Assembly (NCBI GenBank): GCA_001282665.1
Contig: LN874946.1
Location: 199,389-263,388 of the forward strand
DNA: 64,000 nucleotides
DNA from: Clostridiales bacterium mt11
GTDB lineage: Bacteria > Bacillota > Clostridia > Tissierellales > Tepidimicrobiaceae
Reading direction: 5' to 3'
The notes under the pieces are model-generated. The model was not told the DNA's origin. It ran no database searches and saw only the letters and a program-made list of their open reading frames with translations. Made by a program: the position numbers and the translations under genes. Below, piece after piece: positions 34,411-42,418 of this stretch (within the stretch, counting starts at the first letter, position 1; the number at the start of each line of letters is the position of its first letter).

Positions 34411-34713
34411 ATGAAATTATTTAACATTAATAAAAAATTGGAGGAAATAGAACAAAAAATATTTGATTATTCACTATGGGATAATTTAACGATTACTGAA
34501 CTGGGAGATATTTATTGTTCTATAATTAGGCTAAGAAATACTTTTTTAACCTTGGATTTAATGGAGTGTTGCAGGGAAGATATAGATGCTACAAGATTTA
34601 GGATACTTGAAGATGTTTTGAATCTAAAAATTATCATTAAAGAAAAATCCAAAATTAATTGTGAAGCTGACATAATGCAAATGGAAGAACTTTGGAATAG
34701 ATTTGCTGGATAG
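34411..34713 (+). CDS. Hypothetical helical protein
   Basis: A 100-residue protein with ribosome site AAAGGAGGAT. It is helical and acidic with two adjacent Cys (MECCRED). No family recognised. It lies 9 bases before the four-helix-bundle gene, so they probably form an operon. Confidence 0.5.
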   Translation: MKLFNINKKLEEIEQKIFDYSLWDNLTITELGDIYCSIIRLRNTFLTLDLMECCREDIDATRFRILEDVLNLKIIIKEKSKINCEADIMQMEELWNRFAG

Positions 34714-34722
34714 GGGGTAAAA

Positions 34723-35121
34723 ATGAGTGCAGATAATATACCAAAACAAATATATATACAAGATTTCCGAAAGTTAAAGGTATGGCAAAAATCAGTGGAA
34801 TTGTCGGACAAGGTTTACGAAATAGTTAAGGGTTTTCCTGATTTTGAGAAGTATGCAATGGTATCTCAAATAGTTAGGTGTACAACTTCAGTTTCTGCTA
34901 ACATAGCAGAAGGTAATTCTCAACTATATCCAAAGAAGGAATTTAGTTTTGCCAACAATGCTCTTGGAAGTGCAGGGGAGACTAAACATTGGTTGGAAAT
35001 GGCTTATAGAAGGGAATATATAGATAAAACAACATATGTAGAACTTGTAGAAGATACAGAAGAAGTAATTCGAATTATAATTGGTTATATGAAGAAATTA
35101 AGGAAAGATATTAATGATTAG
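34723..35121 (+). CDS. Four-helix bundle protein (S23/IVP-like family)
   Basis: A 132-residue protein with the family hallmarks: FRKLKVWQKSVELSDKVYEI near the start, then SQIVRCTTSVSANIAEGN, then LGSAGETKHWLEMAYRREYI. The family forms pentameric four-helix bundles originally found in 23S rRNA intervening sequences, and includes the Avd protein of diversity-generating retroelements. No reverse transcriptase is nearby, so an Avd role is not supported here. Molecular role unknown. Confidence 0.85.
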   Translation: MSADNIPKQIYIQDFRKLKVWQKSVELSDKVYEIVKGFPDFEKYAMVSQIVRCTTSVSANIAEGNSQLYPKKEFSFANNALGSAGETKHWLEMAYRREYIDKTTYVELVEDTEEVIRIIIGYMKKLRKDIND

Positions 35122-35123
35122 AG

Positions 35124-35152
35124 AAAACAGAGTTAATAGACTCTGTTTTTTA
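35124..35152 (+). terminator. Terminator after the four-helix bundle gene
   Basis: AAAACAGAGT and ACTCTGTTTT form a perfect 10-bp stem with a 6-base loop, ending in a T-run. Confidence 0.9.
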
Positions 35153-35162
35153 AAGATAACGA

Positions 35163-35284
35163 ATTTGACACAATGACATTGTGTCAAATAAGAAATGGCA
35201 TAAAATCAATATTTGTATATAAAGCTCATTTTATATTGATTTTGAATTTGACATAACATATAATATATAAACAATATGTCAAAT
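35163..35284. repeat. Paired TTTGACA inverted repeats before the short recombinase gene
   Basis: The first repeat (35163-35189) has perfect 13-bp arms ATTTGACACAATG/CATTGTGTCAAAT around a single centre base. The second has 10-bp arms ATTTGACATA (35246-35255) and TATGTCAAAT (35275-35284), 19 bases apart, overlapping the expected promoter. The same ATTTGACA word thus occurs four times within about 120 bases directly upstream of a tyrosine recombinase gene. It may be the recombinase's own binding or crossover site or an operator. Confidence 0.7.
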
Positions 35285-35303
35285 AGACATGGAGGTGGTA
35301 AAT

Positions 35304-35867
35304 GTGAATATGGTTAGTCCAATTCGAGATAAAAAACAGATAGAACTCATGAAAATGTATTTAAGAGATAAAAGTAAACGAGATTATTTATTATTTTTAG
35401 TTGGTATTAGTTCAGCACTAAGAATTTCTGATATTCTAAAATTGAAGGTTTCTGATGTTTGGGATGGAAGAAGACCAAGAGAATTTATAGTTCTAAATGA
35501 AGAAAAAACTGGAAAGTATAAGAGATTCCCAATTACGGAAAATTTACAGAAGGCAATTAAAGAATATATGAAAGAGTATAAACCTAATCAAGGCGATTGG
35601 CTATTTTTTAGTAGGAAAGGAAATAGAGCAATAACAAGGCAACAAGCTTCAAATATACTTAGTCAAGCTGGAGATTATGTTGGGATAAAAGAACCAATAA
35701 ATACTCATTCAATGCGTAAAACATGGGGGTATTGGGCATATAAGTCAGGAGTGGGTTTGGCTCATATTATGGAAGCATTAAATCATTCAAGCATTGCAAA
35801 TACGAAAAAATATCTTGGAATTACTCAGGAGGAGCTGGATGATATATATCTAAATCTTAATTTATAA
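35304..35867 (+). CDS. Short tyrosine recombinase lacking the core-binding domain
   Basis: About 187 residues, with ribosome site GGAGGTGG pointing to GTG 35304 or ATG 35310. An in-frame ATG at 35289 overlaps the ribosome site and is unlikely. It has only the catalytic domain: SSALRISDIL (catalytic Arg), THSMRKTWG (His-x-x-Arg), LNHSSIANT (His) and KKYLGI (Tyr). The N-terminal SAM-like DNA-binding domain of full-size integrases is missing, as in small recombinases of plasmid-resolution and phase-variation systems. The neighbouring palindromes suggest self-regulation or local inversion/resolution. Confidence 0.85.
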   Translation: MNMVSPIRDKKQIELMKMYLRDKSKRDYLLFLVGISSALRISDILKLKVSDVWDGRRPREFIVLNEEKTGKYKRFPITENLQKAIKEYMKEYKPNQGDWLFFSRKGNRAITRQQASNILSQAGDYVGIKEPINTHSMRKTWGYWAYKSGVGLAHIMEALNHSSIANTKKYLGITQEELDDIYLNLNL

Positions 35868-35926
35868 GAAAACTTCCTGAATATAGTTATTTCTCTAAAA
35901 CTATAAAAAAAGGAGGCAATAGAGAT

Positions 35927-36064
35927 ATGTTATTAACAGTATTAAAAGAAAAGTTAAACAGTAAAGAATGGTGGCAGGACAGATTTGTAGAATTAGTAGC
36001 AGATATTGTAATGCTTATATTTGGATTTATATTTGTATGTATTTTTAAAGTGTATATAGTGTAA
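35927..36064 (+). CDS. Small single-span membrane protein
   Basis: A 45-residue protein with the ideal ribosome site AAAAGGAGG. A charged amphipathic N-terminus (LKEKLNSKEWWQDRF) precedes one hydrophobic span (VADIVMLIFGFIFVCIF). It is followed by its own hairpin. Function unknown. Such layouts occur in small holin-like or toxin-like peptides, but no antitoxin RNA was recognised. Confidence 0.55.
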   Translation: MLLTVLKEKLNSKEWWQDRFVELVADIVMLIFGFIFVCIFKVYIV

Positions 36065-36075
36065 CTATAAGAAAA

Positions 36076-36098
36076 TTAAGCCCTAAAAGGGGCTTTTG
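36076..36098 (+). terminator. Terminator after the small membrane protein
   Basis: AAGCCC and GGGCTT form the stem, followed by TTG. Only a short T-run follows, so termination may be partial. The region to 36249 carries the likely promoter of the next operon. Confidence 0.65.
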
Positions 36099-36249
36099 TG
36101 TTATATTTCTATATAAAAAGTTTGCTATTTGTAATGAAATTTAAATGATTGTTGAGAAAAAATAAATTGTCTAATTTTGTTAAATTTAATCTGAAATTGA
36201 GGTATAATTTATGTAGATATGAATGTAATTATAAATAGGAGGGGTATTA

Positions 36250-37143
36250 GTGGCTCAAAAAAAATATTATGCTGTTGTAAAAGGAAGAAAAACAGGAATA
36301 TTTGATAATTGGGATGAGTGTAAAAAACAAATTGAAGGTTACAGTGGAGCTATTTATAAGGGATTTACAAGTTATGAAGGGGCATATAACTTTTTAAATG
36401 GAGAAGTCAAAAATACAATCAAAAGTCAAGATAAAATAAAAAAAATTGAAGCTTATGTTGATGGGAGTTATTCAGAAGAATATGGAAAATATTCGTATGG
36501 GTGTGTAATCTTATTTGAAAATGAAATACTTAAGTTTTGTGGTGTAGGTGATAATAAAGACTATGTATCAATGAGAAATGTAGCAGGAGAATTACTTGGG
36601 GCAATGGAAGCTATTAAATGGGCGTATGAAAATAAATATAATTCAATTACAATTTATTATGATTATGAAGGAATTGAAAGGTGGGCTAATGAGACCTGGA
36701 AGACTAATAAAAAAGGTACTAAGGAATATTTGGAATTTATAAAAGAATATAAGAAATATTTAGAGATAAACTTTGAAAAGGTAAAAGCTCATTCAGGTGA
36801 TTTATATAATGAAGAAGCTGATAAATTAGCAAAAAAAGCTTTATTTGGAGATATAAAAGGAATCAAAGATGAGAAAAAGGATTTAGATAGAAATGTTGAA
36901 ATTTTTAATAAAATAATGAATATTGAAGATAAAACTAAGAATTCTATTAATTTTATATTTAAAAATTATATAATTTCAGAAAGTAAGTTAAAAAAGTTTG
37001 TTAAAGAGATTTGGGAATTACAAGGGAATGATAAGAAAGAGATTGACATTATTAATTTGAACTTTGACATAAAAAATTCTAAGATACAGTGGAGTGTTAA
37101 AAATATACAAGGGAATCAACAAGAATTTGAAATTTATATTTAA
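36250..37143 (+). CDS. RNase H-type ribonuclease with viroplasmin-like N-terminus, upstream of rnlA
   Basis: A 297-residue protein starting at GTG 36250 with AGGAGGGG ribosome site. Residues 1-50 form a caulimovirus viroplasmin-like RNA/DNA-hybrid-binding domain (YYAVVKGRKTGIFDNWDECK). Residues 65-200 are an RNase HI fold with the complete acidic set Asp71 (VDGS), Glu114 (AGELLG), Asp138 (YYDYEG), Asp191 (EEADKLA) and the loop His181 (VKAHSGD). About 95 extra residues follow. It cleaves RNA in RNA-DNA hybrids. It lies 40 bases before rnlA in the same direction. E. coli RnlA is stimulated by RNase HI, so this gene may supply a dedicated activator. Confidence 0.92.
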   Translation: MAQKKYYAVVKGRKTGIFDNWDECKKQIEGYSGAIYKGFTSYEGAYNFLNGEVKNTIKSQDKIKKIEAYVDGSYSEEYGKYSYGCVILFENEILKFCGVGDNKDYVSMRNVAGELLGAMEAIKWAYENKYNSITIYYDYEGIERWANETWKTNKKGTKEYLEFIKEYKKYLEINFEKVKAHSGDLYNEEADKLAKKALFGDIKGIKDEKKDLDRNVEIFNKIMNIEDKTKNSINFIFKNYIISESKLKKFVKEIWELQGNDKKEIDIINLNFDIKNSKIQWSVKNIQGNQQEFEIYI

Positions 37144-37183
37144 ATAAAAAAATTTGATTAAATAAATGAAAAGAGGGGATAAA

Positions 37184-38251
37184 ATGAGCAAAGAGTATAG
37201 AGGTTTAAATTTAAAACAGGAAACTATAATAGATTCAATAAATAAGTTTTGTAATATATATTTTGATAAATTTGAAGTGGATAAGGAGTTTGAAATAAGA
37301 GATGCAACAAGAAGAAGAGTTAGTATCACTGGAGATGATAAAACATTCTATATAGATTTTCATTTTAACGGAAATGGAACTACAACAATTGAAGACTTTG
37401 GAGGTAAAGAAGTCGATATAAAGAAAGAGTTAGCTTTCTTTATTAAAAATGATGATGATTGTAAGATAGGTGATAATTCTAAAAATAAGTGGTTTGTTGC
37501 AAAAAATATAGATAGTAATGATTTTGCTTCAATTTTGGACTTAGTAAAGGAAAGCAATTATTATAAAGAGACAATTTATGAAGATAAAATTAAAGGTATT
37601 TATCAATATAGAGGGAAATATAATGAGAAATTAACAATAGAATATTATACTACAAAAACAGTAGTGATAAAAGGGAGACCTTTATTATTATTTAATGAAG
37701 CTATGTCGATTATAATAGAGCTAATTGATTTAGAATGTGTACCTAAATTATTTAACGATTATTATAAAATAAAAATTGAGAAAGATGATATTTCAGAACA
37801 GTATAAAATTATTATGTCCAATGCTATTGGTAAATTGCCCATTAAATTAGAAAAAACATTATTACAAGCTGTATATAATCTTAATTTAGAGGGTGATATG
37901 TTTGATTATACATATTTAATATTTCCTGCTTTTAGAGGATTAGAAGGGCATCTTAAATATGTTCTTAAAGATTGTAGCATCAGCTTAGAAGAAGACAGAT
38001 TTAATATATTTGATAAGTTTGATAATGTATATTATTTAAAGGAAGATTATAAAAAATGTATAAAATCTATTGATAAGGTAAATCATATAGAAAAGGTGTA
38101 TAATCTCCTCAATGATAAACGACATGTATATTTTCATTGGAGATATCCAAACACACCACTGGACCAGACACCTGTAATTGAAAATTTAGCACATGCAAAG
38201 ACACTTATTAATGACACCTTATCGTTAATTAACGAATATCATGTATTGTAA
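37184..38251 (+). CDS. rnlA: RnlA-family toxin (RNase LS)
   Basis: The ribosome site AGAGGGGA fits ATG 37184, giving 355 residues (E. coli RnlA has 357). The start EYRGLNL, the segment FHFNGNGTTTIEDF in the first TBP-like repeat, VVIKGRPLLLF, and the dimerisation/HEPN-like C-terminal domain align with RnlA. The catalytic residues are kept: Glu254 in RGLEGHLKY, and Arg313 and His318 in the RHVYFH motif. RnlA is an endoribonuclease that degrades mRNA when its unstable antitoxin RnlB is lost, for example after phage infection. The toxin precedes the antitoxin, as in E. coli. Confidence 0.92.
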   Translation: MSKEYRGLNLKQETIIDSINKFCNIYFDKFEVDKEFEIRDATRRRVSITGDDKTFYIDFHFNGNGTTTIEDFGGKEVDIKKELAFFIKNDDDCKIGDNSKNKWFVAKNIDSNDFASILDLVKESNYYKETIYEDKIKGIYQYRGKYNEKLTIEYYTTKTVVIKGRPLLLFNEAMSIIIELIDLECVPKLFNDYYKIKIEKDDISEQYKIIMSNAIGKLPIKLEKTLLQAVYNLNLEGDMFDYTYLIFPAFRGLEGHLKYVLKDCSISLEEDRFNIFDKFDNVYYLKEDYKKCIKSIDKVNHIEKVYNLLNDKRHVYFHWRYPNTPLDQTPVIENLAHAKTLINDTLSLINEYHVL

Positions 38252-38326
38252 AACATATAATTATATGATAGAATTAATAATCAATCGATAAATCAGCATT
38301 AAATTAAGATGAAAGGAGTGAAAACT

Positions 38327-38695
38327 ATGGAAAATTATAAAGTTGTAAAAATTGAACATAGTGAATATGCATATATGATTATTTCAGAGTCATATGAAAC
38401 TCCTTTTTCATATTTAGATAAAATATGTAATGAACTTAAAAATTATAATATGCTAAAGTGTAAAGTTATATTTGATATGTTGCTTAATATAGGAAATACT
38501 TCAGAGAGATTTGTAGAAGCTGTTTTTGATGGTGAGTGTTTTGTTGATGCTACATTTAAGTATATAAACATAAATAAGAAAAATGAACTAAGAAAAATTT
38601 CAACAGAATTTTTTAGGCAAAAATCAGATGCTTTAGAATACTCAATTTTGAATTCTGTTCAGAAGAAAATGATAAATGAAGGTATAGTTATATAA
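38327..38695 (+). CDS. rnlB: RnlB-family antitoxin
   Basis: The ribosome site AAAGGAGTG fits ATG 38327, giving 122 residues (E. coli RnlB has 123). The aligned core is ETPFSYLDKICNELK, then KVIFDMLLNIGNTSERFVEA, matching the PLSSVNEIETKL and EILFDLLCANG segments of RnlB. It starts 75 bases after rnlA and ends before a strong terminator. It is expected to bind RnlA and block its active site. Identification rests on motif order plus position. Confidence 0.85.
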   Translation: MENYKVVKIEHSEYAYMIISESYETPFSYLDKICNELKNYNMLKCKVIFDMLLNIGNTSERFVEAVFDGECFVDATFKYININKKNELRKISTEFFRQKSDALEYSILNSVQKKMINEGIVI

Positions 38696-38698
38696 ATG

Positions 38699-38745
38699 AA
38701 ACAAGGTATAAATCAATTTTAAAGATTTACACCTTGTTTTTATAA
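38699..38745. terminator. Terminator between rnlB and the right-end integrase
   Basis: ACAAGGTATAAATC (38701-38714) pairs with GATTTACACCTTGT (38724-38737), with one mismatch, then TTTTTAT. The minus-strand product also ends in TTTC, so it may serve both convergent genes. Confidence 0.9.
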
Positions 38746-38792
38746 TTATAAGAAAATTCATTTTGTTGATTTAATTAAGTAGTTTAGTATTA

Positions 38793-39683
38793 TCATTTAA
38801 ATGGCAATTTTTCTACTTGTTCTTTTAAATAATCCATATTCACATGTGTATATACTTTTGTACTGTTCAAATCACTGTGCCCCAATAGTTTCTGTACAGA
38901 TAATAAATCTACATCATTCTGTATCAATAAACTTGCATAACTATGTCTTAATTTATGAATTGAATAACCCTTTCCATCTAATCCAGTTTTTTTAAGATAT
39001 TTTCTAAAGATATTCTGAGCTGGGGATGGAGTTAGTCTGTTTCCAGCATTAGAGATAAAAACAGCTTGATTGCTTAGAGGAAGTCTGGTCTGTAGATAAG
39101 CCCATAAATCCGTTGCTAAGCTTTCTACCATTGGCACAAGTCTTTCTTTTTTACCTTTTCCAAATTTAATTTTTATTATATTTTGATTAAAATCTATGTC
39201 TTCCCAATTTAGTTTTAAAGCTTCTTGTCTTCTCATGCCAGTATACGCAAGTATCTTTAAAAAACACTTATCTCTTAGTGAATTTTCTTTACCATATTTC
39301 ATTGTAGCCTGTATTAATGTTTCAATTTCTTTGTCAGATAGATAAATTGGAATTTTCTGCTCCTTTTTAGGTGCTTTAATAGGAAGCATAGGATTTTTTA
39401 TTATGTATTCTTGTTCAGTTAAAAACTTAAAAAAACTTCTCAGGCTATTGATTTTCCTCCTGATTGTTTCATTCTCATATTCCTTTTCATTTTTTAAGTA
39501 AACTAAGTATTTACGAATTTCCCTTGTTGTAATGGTCTCTAACTCTGGTTTTATACCATTAGTGACTAAAAAATTAGTAAATATTTTAAAATCACTTCTA
39601 TAATTTGCTTTAGTATGGTCGGATGCATTTTTTTCCACAGCCATATAATCAATAAATTCTTCAAAATAATCCCAAATATTCAA
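38793..39683 (-). CDS. Tyrosine recombinase (XerD-like) next to attR
   Basis: A 296-residue recombinase with an N-terminal SAM-like domain (residues 1-95) and catalytic domain with Arg in YTGMRRQEAL, HKLRHSYAS, His in LLGHSDLNST and the Tyr nucleophile in KVYTHV. All catalytic residues are intact. It is transcribed away from attR. It is close to the XerC/XerD type and could be the island integrase instead of the one at attL, or the remnant of a second element joined to the first. Confidence 0.92.
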   Translation of the reverse strand: MNIWDYFEEFIDYMAVEKNASDHTKANYRSDFKIFTNFLVTNGIKPELETITTREIRKYLVYLKNEKEYENETIRRKINSLRSFFKFLTEQEYIIKNPMLPIKAPKKEQKIPIYLSDKEIETLIQATMKYGKENSLRDKCFLKILAYTGMRRQEALKLNWEDIDFNQNIIKIKFGKGKKERLVPMVESLATDLWAYLQTRLPLSNQAVFISNAGNRLTPSPAQNIFRKYLKKTGLDGKGYSIHKLRHSYASLLIQNDVDLLSVQKLLGHSDLNSTKVYTHVNMDYLKEQVEKLPFK

Positions 39684-39858
39684 TTCACTTTCTCCTCCTT
39701 TTTTATGAGTTCTGTGCCGAAAAATCCAGTCCAGAACCTACTTGTTAGTTGGTTTTTTGCAAGCTTTGTATTTTCAATGGATTTAATGAAACGATGTATC
39801 TATTGAAAACACTATCTTTGCAGAGGAAAAAGTCTAATGATACTCAGCTAACCTATAT

Positions 39859-39879
39859 CACGGCTTATAGACTTACTCA
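39859..39879 (+). repeat. attR: right copy of the 21-bp rnpB direct repeat
   Basis: It is identical over all 21 bases to 17401-17421. No other rnpB sequence is found beside it, showing this is an attachment-site copy and not a second rnpB gene. Confidence 0.85.
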
Positions 39880-39888
39880 TTACATAAT

Positions 39889-39918
39889 CAAAACTCTTGC
39901 TGCCATGCAAGTGTTTTT
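39889..39918 (+). terminator. Probable original rnpB terminator, displaced by the island
   Basis: AAACTCTTGC (39891-39900) pairs with GCAAGTGTTT (39907-39916) apart from one T-T mismatch, followed by TTTT. It lies 11 bases after attR, the same spacing that separates rnpB from its current terminator, so it fits the ancestral rnpB end. Confidence 0.75.
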
Positions 39919-39919
39919 T

Positions 39920-40607
39920 GTTGTATTGGCAGCCTTCATAATGTATTTCACAGAGAAAAAGTTGATAGATTAGTTTTGTGGAAAAATTTTTAATTTAAAA
40001 GATATATTAGTAAATATATTATCTAAAATTTCAAGAACTTTTTCTGTTCTTAATAGAATACAAAATAAAGTAAAATAGACATAAATATTTAATCTTATTA
40101 AAAGTTCATTAAGGGGAGATAGAAATGTTTGTATTTTAGAGTGCAATAGTTGGAATAACCCTAATGACTTTAATGGCTATTTACAGCATAAAGATAATGA
40201 CCAAGAATTAAAGACATGGTAAGTTTTCTCTGGAAATTTCTGTATTATTGCATTAAAAATCCGTTAGAAATATCCAGCTTAGAAGTAGAAGTGAAACAAT
40301 ATAAATTTATTGATTCAAAATTATATTTTTAAAAAATATGGATATAATATTTATGATATGATTTTGTATATAGCAGTAGTAATAGATTTAAGAGCAATGC
40401 TTTACCTAGTTTCTTCTGTATAGTGTAATAAAAATACAAAAGAAAATTATGCTAAGCAAATCAAATTATCAAACAAAAAACCCTTAGAACTTATATTTCT
40501 GAGGGTTTTGCTATTATCTTTTTAAGATGTTTAAAACCTTTTATATAGTGTCCATAATGGATTAAGAAATAACCTAATAAATTATAATCAGAATTATTAA
40601 ATGTATA
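39920..40607. other. Decayed non-coding region right of the island
   Basis: No intact gene. At 40125-40211 a frame starting at ATG is interrupted by TAG after four codons, then reads as a hydrophobic segment (SAIVGITLMTLMAIYSI), like a dead small membrane-protein gene. A terminator-like hairpin lies at 40478-40508 (AAACCCTTAGAA/TTCTGAGGGTTT). The rest is AT-rich with frequent stops in all frames. Confidence 0.5.
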
Positions 40608-41040
40608 TTTCACACTTTACTAGGTAGTGCTATGATGGGCTATGCACTTGTAATATGGACTTATGATAGTATGAACTCTGCACTATCTGTATCTATTATA
40701 GCTTTATCTAGATTTACATCCTATATATTTCCTTGAATTATGTCGAGTTATCCTATTCCATTTCCATTTGCAGGTCAAAGAATTTTAATATATAAGAATG
40801 TACCAGAGGATTTAAGAGAAAGAGTATTTGCATGGAGAAATGCAGTACAAATGAGCAATATACCAGTACCTTAGCTAGAATTCTCGTAATTTTGTTTTCA
40901 AATAATTCTGGGAGTGGAATGAGATTGATGTTCTTGACAACAGGAGTATCTAGAATAATTACGAGCATTAAGGATATAGGAATAAAAACATCATTAAACT
41001 GGAAGATTCAGAAGAATCTATATAAACGTAAAAGTAATTA
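40608..41040 (+). pseudogene. Remnant of an MFS (DHA3-type) drug transporter
   Basis: Fragments of a major-facilitator protein occur in order: first membrane helix LLGSAMMGYALVIWTYDSMN with SALSVSIIALSRF, then the cytoplasmic-loop signature VPEDLRERVFAWRNAVQMS, then a C-terminal piece GSGMRLMFLTTGVSRIITSI. In-frame stops and frame changes separate them and most of the middle is gone. It is clearly dead. Confidence 0.7.
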
Positions 41041-41181
41041 AGATGAAGAATCTTAGTCGCTTTTTGTGCTTAGATTTGAAGAATATAAGTAATATATTGT
41101 AACTTGACAATATCCCCATTCCATTGTTAGCATAAAATATGGTATGATAACAATATATGGGAAAAAGGGGAGAGTTAAAGT

Positions 41182-42363
41182 ATGCACTTATTTAATTTGA
41201 TACCTGGATTTCGTACTAACATTTTATGGAAAGAAATAATTGCTATATCGTATTATATTCTTTCAATATATTATTTTGTTCACTCTTGGGGAATGCTTTT
41301 ATTTTTATTGTCAATTCCTTTTCTATTTTTCTCCTTTCTTGATTTAATTGGTGTGTATATAGTAGGTCATAGTGTAAGATTAAGCAGAAATATTTTTATC
41401 TTTTCATGCATGATGATCTTCATATCAGCCATAGGGGTTTTTCATTCTTTTTTTAATATAAGAATATTTAAAAAGAGAATTAAAGATGAGAATATAAATT
41501 TAAAATCAAAAAAGAATTTAAAGGTTCATTTTTTAAGTGTAGGGCAAGCTGATTCAATATTGATTCAACAATCTGATAAAAATATATTAATAGACGGAGG
41601 ATATAGGATAAGTGGAAAACCTATAATAAGATACCTAAAAAACATGGGGGTAGAAGAATTAGACTTTCTTATAATAACTCATCCCCATCATGATCACATT
41701 GGAGGTCTACCAAGAATAATGAAAAACGTTCCTATAGAAAACGTAATAATAAACAAAGATAATCCCTATGAAGAAAAAATGTATTATAAAAGACATAATC
41801 AATTGTTAAAAATCGCAGAGGAAAAAGGCATTAATCTTATTCATCCCATAGCAGGAAAATTCTATAGTATAGGAGATGGATATTTACATATACTTGCTCC
41901 AAATAGTAATAGATATGCGAGAATAAACGATTATTCAGTAGCTGTAAAGTATGTATATGAAAATACCTCTTTCTTATTCATGGGGGATGCTGAATGTTAT
42001 TCTGAGATGGAGATGTTGAAAAATAATAGAGACGTTAAATCAGATGTATTGAAAGTAGGGCATCATGGCTCTTGTACATCTTCTAGCAAAAAATTTTTAA
42101 AAGCAGTATCTTCAAAATATGTAGTAATAAGCGTAGGAAGGAACAGTTTTTATGGTCAACCTGACAAATGTGTCTTAGATAGACTACGTGAAATGGGAGC
42201 CTATCTATATAGAACGGATAAGCTAGGGACTATTATTGCTGTATCAGATGGGGAAACTGTAGAGTTTAATAAAGATATATGCTCTTATCCTAAGATGAAG
42301 ATTCCTTACATATCTGTAAGGTTAAAGTATAGAGCGTTGCATGGAAGTAAAAGTTCTAAGTAA
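41182..42363 (+). CDS. ComEC-like metallo-beta-lactamase-fold protein with N-terminal membrane segments
   Basis: A 393-residue protein. Residues 10-100 contain about three membrane spans. Residues 105-375 form a metallo-beta-lactamase domain like the C-terminal part of ComEC/Rec2: VHFLSVGQADSILIQ, the metal site THPHHDHIGG, FMGDAE, and GHHGSCTSSS. Such domains hydrolyse phosphoesters, possibly DNA, outside the cell. There is no ComEC transmembrane channel domain, so it is not a DNA-uptake channel by itself. It has its own upstream region and a shared terminator. Confidence 0.85.
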   Translation: MHLFNLIPGFRTNILWKEIIAISYYILSIYYFVHSWGMLLFLLSIPFLFFSFLDLIGVYIVGHSVRLSRNIFIFSCMMIFISAIGVFHSFFNIRIFKKRIKDENINLKSKKNLKVHFLSVGQADSILIQQSDKNILIDGGYRISGKPIIRYLKNMGVEELDFLIITHPHHDHIGGLPRIMKNVPIENVIINKDNPYEEKMYYKRHNQLLKIAEEKGINLIHPIAGKFYSIGDGYLHILAPNSNRYARINDYSVAVKYVYENTSFLFMGDAECYSEMEMLKNNRDVKSDVLKVGHHGSCTSSSKKFLKAVSSKYVVISVGRNSFYGQPDKCVLDRLREMGAYLYRTDKLGTIIAVSDGETVEFNKDICSYPKMKIPYISVRLKYRALHGSKSSK

Positions 42364-42366
42364 TTT

Positions 42367-42418
42367 AATAATTTTAAAGCCATTATCCTTTTAAAAAGAT
42401 AATGGCTTTAAAATTATT
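42367..42418. terminator. Bidirectional terminator between convergent genes
   Basis: A perfect 21-bp stem (42367-42387 with 42398-42418) starts AATAATTTTAAAGCC. The AT-rich outer part gives T-runs in both directions. It overlaps the stop codon of the minus-strand gene. Confidence 0.92.

Larger units (their letters stand above)
17401..39879. mobile_element. Genomic island integrated in the 3' end of rnpB
   Basis: The last 21 bases of rnpB (17401-17421, starting CACGGCTTATAG) recur exactly at 39859-39879. Tyrosine-recombinase genes lie just inside both ends. Between them are an IS256-type transposase gene, winged-helix replication-type genes, secreted proteins, many small ORFs and a toxin-antitoxin cassette, with no housekeeping genes. 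Outside the right repeat lies a terminator hairpin that fits the original rnpB end. No relaxase or type IV secretion genes are visible, so it looks like a non-self-transmissible or decayed element. Confidence 0.85.

Noticed and set aside
34723..35121. Diversity-generating retroelement (Avd-like protein)
   Set aside because: The four-helix bundle protein resembles Avd, but no reverse transcriptase or template/variable repeat is present nearby.
17602..39683. Prophage
   Set aside because: Integrases and small proteins are present, but there are no terminase, portal, capsid or tail genes.
17602..39683. Self-transmissible conjugative element
   Set aside because: No relaxase, coupling protein or type IV secretion ATPase was found on either strand.
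17601..39883. CRISPR array
   Set aside because: Repeats in the island are hairpins or single pairs. No regularly spaced repeat-spacer series or cas genes were seen.
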